From the NCBI GenBank assembly GCA_008123405.1, contig VSSA01000007.1:62001-126000 (forward strand): DNA of 64,000 bases, given 5' to 3'. The stretch comes from Nocardioides sp. BGMRC 2183 (lineage in GTDB: Bacteria; Actinomycetota; Actinomycetes; Propionibacteriales; Nocardioidaceae). Of the stretch, positions 39,448 to 47,756 are shown piece after piece. Below the pieces are notes generated by a model. The model was not told the origin of the DNA, made no database searches, and saw only the letters and a list, made by a program, of their open reading frames with translations. The position numbers and the translations under genes are program-made. Each line of letters opens with the position of its first letter. Position 1 is the stretch's first letter.

Positions 39448-40458
39448 ATGCCTGCTGACGTGTCGTACTCGAGGGCAACGGAGAGGCGACTCCTGCGCTT
39501 CGCCCTCTGGCAAGCCTGGGGAATGAAGTGCTATTGGTGCGACGTTCCGAAGACCTACCTCGATGTCGAGATTGACCACATCGTCCCCAAGGGCCTCGAC
39601 CAAACCCAGCTACAGCAGGCGCTCAAGGACTACGGGCTGCCAGCCGACTTTGACCTGCATGACCCCGCGAACCTCGCCCCCATCTGCGATCCGTGCAATG
39701 GGCGCGGGCGGAAGGGCCCAAACACCTACAGTGGGGCGGCGGTGGTGCTCGACCACCTGCGTAAGGCAGGCGAGTTGCGGGGCAAGGTCGTGCGGACTGT
39801 CCTGGACTTCAGGAAGGGCGGCGACGTCGCAAAGGCGTTGCTGGAGCTTGCCTCCGCGGACACCCTCGTGGCGGCCGTTCGCGACCACTTCAGGGCGTAC
39901 TTCCCCGCCGTCGCTAGCACCGCCGCCAGCATCGACCCGGCGCTGTTGGACCTTCCCATCTATCGGGAGCTGAACATCGACTGCGGCTACCCCGTCCGCA
40001 TCGACCTGGAGAGCCGATTCGCGCACGAACTGTGGTTCCTGGAGGGCTTCCTGGACTGCGACCTCGAGACCGCTCTAGTGGAGCCCCTCGGTGGCCTCAT
40101 GCGCCAGCTGACAATGGAGATGGAGCACGGGCTCCAAGGCCACTCCGAGTTCGAACCGATAGACGTCGGGCCGCCGGTGCCCTACGTATTCGATGTCCGC
40201 CTCATAGAGATTCATGTTCCCCGCGAGGCTCTGGGGAGCGAGATCGAGATAGAGCTCGTCCTGAGATTTGATGGGGGGCTGACTAGCTCCGCGACGCGAT
40301 ACGCCGACGATGGCAGCGAGCGCCTGGAACTCCAGGGAGAGGCGGAGGTCTCAGGAACTGTCTTAGTCCAAGGGACGTGGTCGGCCGATAACGGTCTTTC
40401 CCTGTCCGACGACGTGATCCCTGAGCAGGACATCAAGATCGACACCTGGCTCGAGTAG
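39448..40458 (+). CDS. HNH endonuclease with beta-rich C-terminal domain
   Basis: 336 residues. The N-terminal ~95 residues are an HNH domain: MKCYWCDVP (Cys pair), VEIDHIVPKGL (metal His) and NLAPICDPCNGRGRKG (second Cys pair). The C-terminal ~150 residues (after YRELNIDCGYPVRIDLES) have alternating hydrophobic strands with no known match. Likely a phage-defence or homing-type nuclease; the target is unknown. ATG 39448 follows an AGAGAGGAGG site. Confidence 0.82.
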   Translation: MPADVSYSRATERRLLRFALWQAWGMKCYWCDVPKTYLDVEIDHIVPKGLDQTQLQQALKDYGLPADFDLHDPANLAPICDPCNGRGRKGPNTYSGAAVVLDHLRKAGELRGKVVRTVLDFRKGGDVAKALLELASADTLVAAVRDHFRAYFPAVASTAASIDPALLDLPIYRELNIDCGYPVRIDLESRFAHELWFLEGFLDCDLETALVEPLGGLMRQLTMEMEHGLQGHSEFEPIDVGPPVPYVFDVRLIEIHVPREALGSEIEIELVLRFDGGLTSSATRYADDGSERLELQGEAEVSGTVLVQGTWSADNGLSLSDDVIPEQDIKIDTWLE

Positions 40459-40532
40459 ATCGGCGCCGGGTGGCGAGCTGCACCTGCCGAAGCGCCGAAC
40501 TGCTAACCCAGCGGTCGCCAGGCGCCCGAACC

Positions 40533-40784
40533 ATTGCGCGCGCGTAGGGGCAGGCGGCGTCTCAGGGTCGCTAGTTCTTGTTGTGCCCCAGCGACCGCGC
40601 GTGCAGGACTTCCTTCCAGTACGACTCTCGGTCGAGCACGTGGCCGTCGTCCGTGCGCATGGACCAGAACTCCAGGAGCGCGAACTTCATGTTCGTGCGG
40701 TAGTACTCCTCGCCCTTCTCTGCCAGGAGATCGATGAGACCCTTGTTCCGGGCGTCCTGGTCCCACTCTTATTGCGCGCGCGTA
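40533..40784. repeat. Pair of 14-bp direct repeats ATTGCGCGCGCGTA
   Basis: Exact copies at 40533-40546 and 40771-40784, same orientation, bracketing a 224-bp segment that holds the 3' remnant of a GIY-YIG gene. They may mark a deletion or insertion scar by short-homology recombination. Confidence 0.6.
40571..40768 (-). pseudogene. 3' remnant of a GIY-YIG nuclease gene
   Basis: On the minus strand 65 codons are open from just inside the 14-bp repeat to TAG at 40571-40573. The translation includes RTNMKFALLEFWSMRTDDGH and RESYWKEVLHARSLGHNKN, which resembles the conserved C-terminal end of GIY-YIG family proteins (E-x-x-WK-x-x-L-x-(S/T)R-x-x-G-N-x-N). The GIY-YIG core itself is missing, and an in-frame TAA precedes the open stretch at the repeat. 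So this is a truncated gene, cut at the repeat. Confidence 0.6.
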
Positions 40785-40872
40785 TCGCGCGTGTGTGGGC
40801 TATCGGTTGCGCTCTGAACTCGGAGGATCGATTCGCCATCACAGTGCGTGTCGGACGTGCCAAGATTCCCCG

Positions 40873-41607
40873 ATGCGACACAGTCTCTCAGCCGCTGCAA
40901 CGGTCGTCGCCCTAGCAACGGGGAGTGCCGCATGCGCTACAAGTCAAGGTGACCGCGCAGTCGAGGAGACGACCGCGGACTCCACTCGCAGCGCCGTGCC
41001 AAGTCCTACCGCCGAACCTACTGACAGTGCGACACGAGGTACCCCCGTCGAGCCGACGACGGCCTCGCCTCCCGAGCCCGATGTGCTCTTCGAGCACGGG
41101 AACGAGTCGCGGCGAGCACCCGTGCGCCTGCCAGGCGGCGATTTGCCTCGCGGGGTGGCTGCCGTCATCGAAGTGTCGGGGTACCGCACATATCGTGTCG
41201 AGGTTCCGGCTGCGTTGGCGTCCGACCACATTCTCTGCCGGCTTAATGGCGCCGACACTGAGAACGACAGACTCAGCTTCCAGGTTTCGACGCAGCCTGG
41301 GCTCATCGACGACCACCGTCTCGACGAGGACGAGTACTTCCTCGACGACGAACTGCTGTTCGCGACTCAGACATGGTCGGAGACGACCTACCGACGTGTC
41401 TTCACCTCGGTCTACACGTCTGCCGACGACGACCGTCTCTACATCGACGAGAACCAGAACGGGATGCAGATCGACAACCCGCACTTCCGGTACGCGCTCA
41501 GCGACGACTTCAAGGTGCTACGTCTCTCGATCGGCGGACTCCTCATCGATGACATCACTTGGGACACCGGAAAGGTAACTCTCAACGCAATGGTGCGGTG
41601 TCCGTAG
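40873..41607 (+). CDS. Putative exported lipoprotein-like hypothetical protein
   Basis: 244 residues from ATG 40873. The N-terminus RHSLSAAATVVALATGSAAC looks like a lipoprotein signal with the cysteine near residue 21, though the -3 residue is Ser rather than the usual Leu/Val. A Thr/Pro/Ser-rich linker runs to about residue 75, followed by a ~165-residue beta-rich acidic domain with regularly spaced Asp/Tyr (DEDEYFLDDELLF, DDRLYIDENQNG). No family recognised. No clear ribosome site. Surface location would suit superinfection exclusion, but that is speculation. Confidence 0.65.
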   Translation: MRHSLSAAATVVALATGSAACATSQGDRAVEETTADSTRSAVPSPTAEPTDSATRGTPVEPTTASPPEPDVLFEHGNESRRAPVRLPGGDLPRGVAAVIEVSGYRTYRVEVPAALASDHILCRLNGADTENDRLSFQVSTQPGLIDDHRLDEDEYFLDDELLFATQTWSETTYRRVFTSVYTSADDDRLYIDENQNGMQIDNPHFRYALSDDFKVLRLSIGGLLIDDITWDTGKVTLNAMVRCP

Positions 41608-41719
41608 GCCCAACGCGGCGCCGACGTTGTGATCAGTTCGTCTGGATTGTCCCGTAGTGTGACGCCACTTGAGGCAACCGCCGTGCGCGTGATCTCGACG
41701 CTCAACAAGGAGGAACAAC

Positions 41720-42070
41720 GTGGGGAATCTGGGCGCGTACCAGGACATCGTGGTCAAGGCGAAGGACGCTGGTGGCGTGGAGATGCTCATCGAGAGCATC
41801 GAGAAGTCCGCGGCGATGAAGGCGATGCCGAAGGCCTTCGTCGCGGGGGTCGGTGTGACGGCAGCCGCTGCGCTGGGCGTGACAGCGATGGTGAAGCGGT
41901 ACTCGAAGCGCAGCGACGCGCAGGAAGCCGAGGCTATTCGCGCGAAGGCTGCCTTGCGCGGCGACGCACCAGACAGTTTGGTCGAGGATGCCCAGCCCTC
42001 GGACGTGGACGAGGGCGGCGAGGTCAACGTCACGAGCGAGCAACCTGCTGAACCCGATGACAACGCCTGA
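41720..42070 (+). CDS. Hypothetical single-pass membrane protein
   Basis: 116 residues from GTG 41720, with a strong AAGGAGGA site 6 nt upstream. A helical N-terminus (YQDIVVKAKDAGGVEMLIES) precedes one likely membrane helix (FVAGVGVTAAAALGVTAMV), a basic KRYSKRSD stretch and an acidic, disordered tail. No family recognised. Confidence 0.65.
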   Translation: MGNLGAYQDIVVKAKDAGGVEMLIESIEKSAAMKAMPKAFVAGVGVTAAAALGVTAMVKRYSKRSDAQEAEAIRAKAALRGDAPDSLVEDAQPSDVDEGGEVNVTSEQPAEPDDNA

Positions 42071-42127
42071 GCGACTGAGGAATGCTCGCTCTGCTAGCGC
42101 CTATCCAATCGATCGAGGGAGCTCGGG

Positions 42128-42328
42128 ATGTACAAGGTTGTGACCATCGGGTCAGACGGCACCCGCGAGGAGGACGACGAGGTTTTCGAGACTGAGGAAG
42201 AGGCCGAGGAGCACGGCCAGCAGATGTGCAGCGACTACAGCCAGGGGGCGACTGTCCTGCACATGCACAATCCAGGTGACTACCCCGACCCCGACGACGA
42301 GCTCGACTACGAGGTCATCGAGGTCTGA
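42128..42328 (+). CDS. Small acidic hypothetical protein
   Basis: 66 residues, about one third Asp/Glu, beginning MYKVVTIGSDGTREEDDEVF. ATG 42128 follows GGGAGCTCGGG, an acceptable ribosome site. The high negative charge is reminiscent of DNA-mimic inhibitors, but length and sequence alone do not prove it. No family recognised. Confidence 0.6.
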   Translation: MYKVVTIGSDGTREEDDEVFETEEEAEEHGQQMCSDYSQGATVLHMHNPGDYPDPDDELDYEVIEV

Positions 42329-42587
42329 CGGCACGAATCGTCCACAGAAGTTGGCAGGCGCGCTGGCAGAGCAGAACCGTCCACCCGACCAGTAGGTAGA
42401 CCACTGGCGCTGCGAGGGCGACGCCTCTGACCAATTCGACACATCGAACGACTGCGGCCAGAACAACGAATAGGCCGAAGGCACCTCAGCCAGTTGCGAC
42501 GAGGTGCCCGGTGGCCCAATCGCCTGCGTAGCGTCGGTGCCCCACGGAATGATTGGCACGACAACGAAAACGAGCACAGGAGCACCG

Positions 42588-44161
42588 TGGACCCGCTGTA
42601 CATCGTCGAACTGAAGGTGGCGGTTACCGCCGGTTCCCCCCTCGAGCCTGAGCGCATCTACGACCGGCTGGTCGAACACGCGGCCCGCTGGTTGTCCCGC
42701 GACATCGACGATGCAGAGGTCGACCTGTCGGACTCCGGCAAGGCCGATCTCCCCGCCCGCAGGGGTGGTTTCGAGTTCGTGCGCACGGTCCGTTGGGCAG
42801 TAACCAAGACAAACCGTCTCCGGGCAATCCACTGCAGCATGCGTCAGCCGATCGAGGACGGTTACGGTGCGCAGTTCCTGTGCGAGTTCACGCTCCTCCA
42901 GGACGAGGACGGAGCGACGATTCGTGTCGAACTCGGCCGCGAGTCTGTCGATGGCCTCATGTCACCCGTCGCCGTTCAATACGTTCGCCGTCCTGGCGTA
43001 CTCAGCGCGGTCGTTCGCGACCGGGATCTGCAGCTCAGTTACCAGGGGCAGGTGGTTACGGGCCGCTACGAGTGGATCAACCCGCCCCAGGCGCTCCTCG
43101 TGCCCGAGGTCCTCGCCGTTGCGACGCGCCTGCCCATACTCCTGATCGACGGTGGCGACGAACACGCAAAGACCTTGGGCCAGGCCGCCGCCAACCAGCT
43201 TTCGGGCCTTGCGCAGGTTCTCCTGGTTGACCGTCGGGCGCAGGCGATGATTTCCGAGTACCTGGAGTCGATCGGCGCGCCACTGCCCGAGAACGGCGCC
43301 CGGCTTATTTGGCCGGTTCTCGAAACCCGCCATCCGGAGTTCTGGGACCTCGGGCGAACCGAGCGCATCATCGCCACGCTAATGAAGATCGTCGCCAGCG
43401 TGTCAGTTGCCGCACGAGGGACCAACCGGCTCCGTGTCCTGGCGGCCGACGAGGCCAGACGGGCGCGAGAGGCCACCTTTCAAAAGGCCCTCGCCGAGGC
43501 AGCCGCCAGCGGCGATGCCACCGTGGAACTGGACATGCTGCGCGGCCGCGTACTCGAACTCGACGGAGAGGTGGCCCAGTGGGTCGACGAGGTTGAGCGC
43601 CTAACCAAGGAGAACGAGTCGGTCAACGGGCTCCAGCGACAGCTCGAATACTGGAAGGCAGAGGCCCATCGGGCGTACCAGGCAACCTCGGCCAGCGCCT
43701 CCGGATCTTGGGATGCGTTGCCTGACCTGCCGGCTGACGACCTGTCGGAACTCGCGAAGCACCTGGAGGACGTCAGCGAGGGCGCGATCGTGTTTACGGC
43801 CGCCGCCCACCGGAGTTGGTCTAAGTGCGGCTACCCCCACGTGACAGCGATGCGAGACGCACTGATCACGCTCGCCCGAGCTGCGACTGAGTGGCGCAGG
43901 GTCGAGTGCAACCCCGGCATGCGCATGAAGGAATGGCTGAAGACTCGCTTCGAGTTGAACTACTCGCCTGACGATGAGCCGCTCGTGATCAGGAAGTTGC
44001 ACACGTTCGAGCACGACGGCACGTCGTACTCGCGAGAGCAGCACTTGAAGTTGGATGACCACGTGAAGCCCAACGAAGTCGGCCGCGTCTACTTCGCCAC
44101 CGACAGCGACGAGGCCCGGTTCGTCGTGGACCACGTTGGGCTCAAGCTCTACGGCATCTGA
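42588..44161 (+). CDS. Large hypothetical protein with coiled coil, coupled to an HNH nuclease gene
   Basis: 524 residues from GTG 42588 with an AGGAG site 5 nt upstream; a longer frame from 42494 has no ribosome site. Residues ~1-160 are beta-rich. Residues ~165-245 (LLVPEVLAVATRLPILLIDG, QLSGLAQVLLVD, GARLIWP) form an alpha/beta segment that resembles unnamed bacterial proteins I cannot place. Residues ~285-365 are a coiled coil. The C-terminal ~120 residues end YSREQHLKLDDHVKPNEVGR then ARFVVDHVGLKL, reminiscent of small terminal domains with an H-x-G-x-x-L motif in mobile-element proteins. The stop overlaps the next ATG by 1 nt (TGATG). Probably part of a two-gene defence module; function unknown. 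Confidence 0.75.
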
Positions 44162-45141
44162 TGTGGTACGACGAGGCGCTGAAGCACCCCGACGGACGAG
44201 CCGACCGGGGCGAGCCGTGCGTCAACTGTGGCGATCCCGTCCCTCGGGAGACGCATTGGAAGCATCGTGATCGGCACCTTTGCTCATCCCGCTGCAACAC
44301 GAATTTCAAGCGCCGGTGGAAGCGGTCGGTAGAGCGCGAGGTGAAGGCCGGTACTTGGGATCCGGAAGTCCTGAAGCTCCCAGACCCAGTTCCCAACCCA
44401 CGCACAAGCGGACCGCGCGACTTCGTCACGACTCCGGGACGCATCCCGCCCTACGAGTTCGAGGGTTTCGGCGTCATTCCAGGCGACGTCGTGGAGCGTC
44501 ATGGAATTTCAACGGTCTACGGCCTTGAGGAGAGCCCCGAGGATCGCCCGGATTGGTTGGCATCGCACCTTCTCATCACTGAGGAGATCACCACGCGTCA
44601 CTACTCGGTCTGGGGCGCACAGCCAGACGGGCGCCTCGCGGCGGTGCAGTACGGGACCTTCTCACCGACTGGCGAACGGCTCGACAGCGACACGTTTGAG
44701 GTCGACGGGCGCTTGGTGAAGTGGTGCACGGAGTTCATCTCCGATGTCGCCACCGATGGACGCGAGTTCAGGTGGGAAGCGGTCGTCGCTGTCCCCGTGG
44801 ACTCCGGCTACGTCAGCACCTGGTGGACGCCTGCGCGCCAGCAGCTCTCGGACCAGCGCAAACGGACATCGCGAAGTGCTGCTTCCCACGGACGTCGGGC
44901 ATTGCTCAAGGGCGCGACCGTCGAGACGTTCGATCCCATGGATGTCTACGAGCGCGACGGCTGGGTGTGCGGGGTCTGCAACCGTTCTGTGGATCGCGCC
45001 CTCGTCTGGCCAGAGCCCATGTCTGCCAGCCTGGACCACCGCAAGCCCTTGGCCGCTGGCGGCGATCACTCGCGGTTGAATACGCAACTCGCGCACCTCA
45101 TCTGCAACATCACCAAGGGCGCGAAGTACGACGGTGGCTAA
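44161..45141 (+). CDS. HNH endonuclease with N-terminal zinc-binding domain
   Basis: 326 residues. Residues ~18-50 hold a Cys-rich finger (CVNCGDPVPRETHWKH then HLCSSRC). The middle ~170 residues have no recognised fold. The C-terminal ~70 residues form an HNH nuclease: VYERDGWVCGVCNRSVDRAL, then SLDHRKPLAAGGDHSRLNTQ and LAHLICN. ATG 44161 shares its A with the TGA of the upstream gene, so the two proteins are made in a coupled way and probably interact. A hairpin terminator follows within 10 bp. Confidence 0.82.
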   Translation: MWYDEALKHPDGRADRGEPCVNCGDPVPRETHWKHRDRHLCSSRCNTNFKRRWKRSVEREVKAGTWDPEVLKLPDPVPNPRTSGPRDFVTTPGRIPPYEFEGFGVIPGDVVERHGISTVYGLEESPEDRPDWLASHLLITEEITTRHYSVWGAQPDGRLAAVQYGTFSPTGERLDSDTFEVDGRLVKWCTEFISDVATDGREFRWEAVVAVPVDSGYVSTWWTPARQQLSDQRKRTSRSAASHGRRALLKGATVETFDPMDVYERDGWVCGVCNRSVDRALVWPEPMSASLDHRKPLAAGGDHSRLNTQLAHLICNITKGAKYDGG

Positions 45142-45147
45142 GTGACA

Positions 45148-45169
45148 CTCAGCGCTCCCGAGCGCTGAG
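45148..45169 (+). terminator. Hairpin after the HNH gene
   Basis: Perfect 9-bp arms CTCAGCGCT (45148-45156) and AGCGCTGAG (45161-45169) with a 4-nt loop, 7 bp past the HNH stop. Lies between two convergent operons. Confidence 0.7.
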
Positions 45170-45306
45170 CCCGCACAGCATCGAGCCCGTGAAGTGCTCG
45201 CCTGCACGGCAAACCCTCGTTTGCTGTGCATGGCAGCCCTCTGTGCCTGCGGGGTTACGACGTGACGGCTGGACGACGGCCCTCGCGCGCAGCTTGCTCG
45301 CCCCCG

Positions 45307-46167
45307 CTAGGGAGCCTCGATCAAGACCTTGTTGGACTGGCACCTTGGGCAGAACAGCGCCCAGTATGCGTGCGCGAGTTCGGTGTTGTTCTTCTCGACG
45401 GCATCGTCGGCGCGCTGCGCCCTCATCTGCTTCCCGGCGTTCGTGGTCTGAGTTCCTGTGTCCCACGACCCAATGAGCATCGTGTAGTTGTCCCAGCCCC
45501 GGCCGAGGCGTTGCAGCTTGGTCGTCAGCGCGGCTAGTTGGTTGGTGTCCTCCCCGGAGACCTTGTAGCGGTGCTGACAATCGAGACACGCGGCAGCCAA
45601 GATCCGCTTCTCCGTCTTGAAGCGACGGCCCTTCCAGGCGTCGATGCTTACGGTGGGCTGGGGCAGGCTCACCTCGTACGCAGCCAGCCTCGCGTGCTCC
45701 TCCGGATCCCGGCTCAGGGATTGACCAGTCACGGAAACAGACACGTTGGCGATCATGTGGACGAAGGGCAACTGCTCTGGCCCCCAATGGAACACGAACG
45801 GCCGCGACTCCCAGGCGCGAAGCTCGTCGAGTCGTGCGGCGCCATCACCCAGGTAGGCCTCATGGACGGTGGAGAACGAGAAGGCGAGTTCCAAGGACCC
45901 CATGAGGCCGCTGTTGTTCTGGATGCTGCCGCAGACCTCGGCCAGTGTGGGGTTCACTGTTAGTCCGACGTCTTCAATCGAGAGCCCGCTGGTGGTGGCG
46001 TCCTCGCCGCCCAGGGCGTTATCGATGGCCTCCTGCAAGTCGGCCGGCCATTCCTCGACGGGCGGCGGAGTTGTTGCATCAGCAAGATCAGCATGACAGT
46101 AGCGGCAGCGAATCGCCGCCGCCTTGATGTCTTCGGCGCAGTAGGGGCACACCTTCATGTCAGACAT
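45307..46167 (-). CDS. Double zinc-ribbon protein of the ADP-ribose operon
   Basis: 286 residues from ATG 46165-46167, overlapping the end of the glycohydrolase gene by 8 nt. The N-terminus is a zinc ribbon (VCPYCAEDIKAAAIRCRYCH, cysteines near 7, 10, 21, 24). The C-terminal half supplies two further CxxC pairs (CLDCQHRY near 193 and FCPRCQSNKV near 272), probably one more metal site. The domain between is alpha/beta with no match. It could recognise a nucleic acid or protein target for the phosphatase/glycohydrolase. No known function. Confidence 0.75.
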   Translation of the reverse strand: MSDMKVCPYCAEDIKAAAIRCRYCHADLADATTPPPVEEWPADLQEAIDNALGGEDATTSGLSIEDVGLTVNPTLAEVCGSIQNNSGLMGSLELAFSFSTVHEAYLGDGAARLDELRAWESRPFVFHWGPEQLPFVHMIANVSVSVTGQSLSRDPEEHARLAAYEVSLPQPTVSIDAWKGRRFKTEKRILAAACLDCQHRYKVSGEDTNQLAALTTKLQRLGRGWDNYTMLIGSWDTGTQTTNAGKQMRAQRADDAVEKNNTELAHAYWALFCPRCQSNKVLIEAP

Positions 46168-47716
46168 CGTGGTTCTCCGGTTGGCATTGCGGCTTGGTCG
46201 GCTCATTATCGCCATGTCGCCCACCTGGGGTCGGCGAATTGGGATGCTCGCCGGTGGTGGACAGAGAGAGCCTCCCGACGGCATCCCACACGCTGCCGCG
46301 GCCACGCGTGCTCGGCAATGAGCTCTGAATGACGCGGCGAGCGTCTTCAACGTCATGGCCGAGAAGAATCGAGTACGCCACTGCGATGCTCGGCGTCCGC
46401 TGCTCGGCCGCCACGCAGTGGAGCAACACCATGTGTCCCTCGGACCGCAGGCCCCGAATGGCATCCGCTGCGTCGTACAACAGGAACTCCAAGTTCGGGT
46501 TGTCAGCGTGGTCGTCGGAGTCGATCAGGCGCGACTCCACCACCACTTGGGCCCTCCCGAAGGTGGGCTGTTGTCGCCCAATGCGGCACGCGGCAACAAT
46601 CGCGGTCGCGTTGTGGGCGTGACTGGCGTGCGTCCCGAGGAGCACACCCTCGTCGTGGGGGTGCGGTGCAGATGCCGCGCTGACCTGCACCTCGTACTCG
46701 ACAACGTCGCTGACCGGCCAGCCGAGGCCGTCCGACATGCCACCGCTCGCCGCTAGCGTCGCCAGCGACACCAGGTCGCGACCGTCGAGGCCAGGCCAGC
46801 CATGGACTGCTCTACGCCAGCGCCATGGGACCGCACTGGCACCCCATCGCGCACCGAGCAGTCCACCAGCGACTGCGGCCACGGTGTCAGTGTCGTCGCC
46901 GATCCTCACAGCGGCGTGCAGGGCGTCCTGCAGGTGGAGGCACTCGAATGGCTCGCCCAAGCTCGTCGAGGTGATGGCAGCGACCGCTGCCTGCAGAGCC
47001 ACGACCGTGAATCCGTTGGGCCTGAAGTCGCCAGCCGGTCGAGTCTGCGCCTCCTTAAGCCAGCTTGCCCACTGCTCGCGCCGCTCGTCGGGCAGCAGGT
47101 CGAGCCCGGCGGTCACCTGGATGCGGGCCTCACCAACAGCCACTCGGATCGCCTCGCACCACAGGACGCACGAGTCGCCTGCGAGGGGATCCGCGTGGGT
47201 TAGCTCGGAGATGAGTCGTGCTGCTCGCGCCAGTCGCTCGCGATCGTCGAGGTGTGCCAGAGCGACTGCCGCGGTGCGCATCAGGGCGCCGTTGCCCGCC
47301 GAGTGCGGATGCTGCCGCGAGTAGGCCGCTGCCTCGCGACGCATGACTTCTGCGATGCCAGGCATGTCGGGCGCTGCGAGCGCTGCGGTCCCGTTCAGCA
47401 CGGCCGAGGTCTGGATCCCGATGTCGGGAGGTCCGTCGTTGAACCATCGGAGGAACCCGGAGGCGATCGCGTCCAGCGCCTCGGCGCTCGTCAGGTCTGC
47501 GCCCGTAGCGGCCACTTCAGCGATGGCGATCGCCATCGACGTGTCGTCGCTCCACTCTCCGGGCGCGAAGTTCCCGAGGCCGCCGCCCTTCATCTCGGCG
47601 AGCTCGGCCGCGCTCGGGGGGTGGTTGAACTCGTAGGGCACGCCAAGCGCGTCGCCAGCGGCGGACGCTAAGAGGACCCCTGCGGCGCGGTCGGTCTGAG
47701 CGGTGGTCAACGTCAT
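46160..47716 (-). CDS. ADP-ribosylglycohydrolase fused to a Cys-phosphatase (DSP-like) domain
   Basis: 518 residues. Residues 1-~325 are a DraG/ARH-type ADP-ribosylglycohydrolase: GDALGVPYEF, the metal-binding GEWSDDTSMA (near 53-61), NGALMRTAAVAL and IGDDTDTVAAVAGGLLGARWG (near 272-292) with the second acidic cluster. Residues ~335-485 carry a dual-specificity-phosphatase active site HCVAAEQRTPS (C434, R440) and an upstream acidic loop (IDSDDHADNPN) where the general acid is expected. The two domains suggest removal of ADP-ribose from a target and dephosphorylation of the product or the protein. ATG 47716 has a TGGAGC site. It lies 40 bp after the ARPP-1-like gene. Confidence 0.88.
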   Translation of the reverse strand: MTLTTAQTDRAAGVLLASAAGDALGVPYEFNHPPSAAELAEMKGGGLGNFAPGEWSDDTSMAIAIAEVAATGADLTSAEALDAIASGFLRWFNDGPPDIGIQTSAVLNGTAALAAPDMPGIAEVMRREAAAYSRQHPHSAGNGALMRTAAVALAHLDDRERLARAARLISELTHADPLAGDSCVLWCEAIRVAVGEARIQVTAGLDLLPDERREQWASWLKEAQTRPAGDFRPNGFTVVALQAAVAAITSTSLGEPFECLHLQDALHAAVRIGDDTDTVAAVAGGLLGARWGASAVPWRWRRAVHGWPGLDGRDLVSLATLAASGGMSDGLGWPVSDVVEYEVQVSAASAPHPHDEGVLLGTHASHAHNATAIVAACRIGRQQPTFGRAQVVVESRLIDSDDHADNPNLEFLLYDAADAIRGLRSEGHMVLLHCVAAEQRTPSIAVAYSILLGHDVEDARRVIQSSLPSTRGRGSVWDAVGRLSLSTTGEHPNSPTPGGRHGDNEPTKPQCQPENHDV

Positions 47717-47756
47717 TCAGGCTCCAGAACGGTCGTGGGCTGTGTCGGATCGAGGT

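Noticed and set aside
42329-42587. A hydrophobic minus-strand open stretch that could encode a small membrane protein
   Set aside because: It has no usable start codon or ribosome site between its flanking stops.
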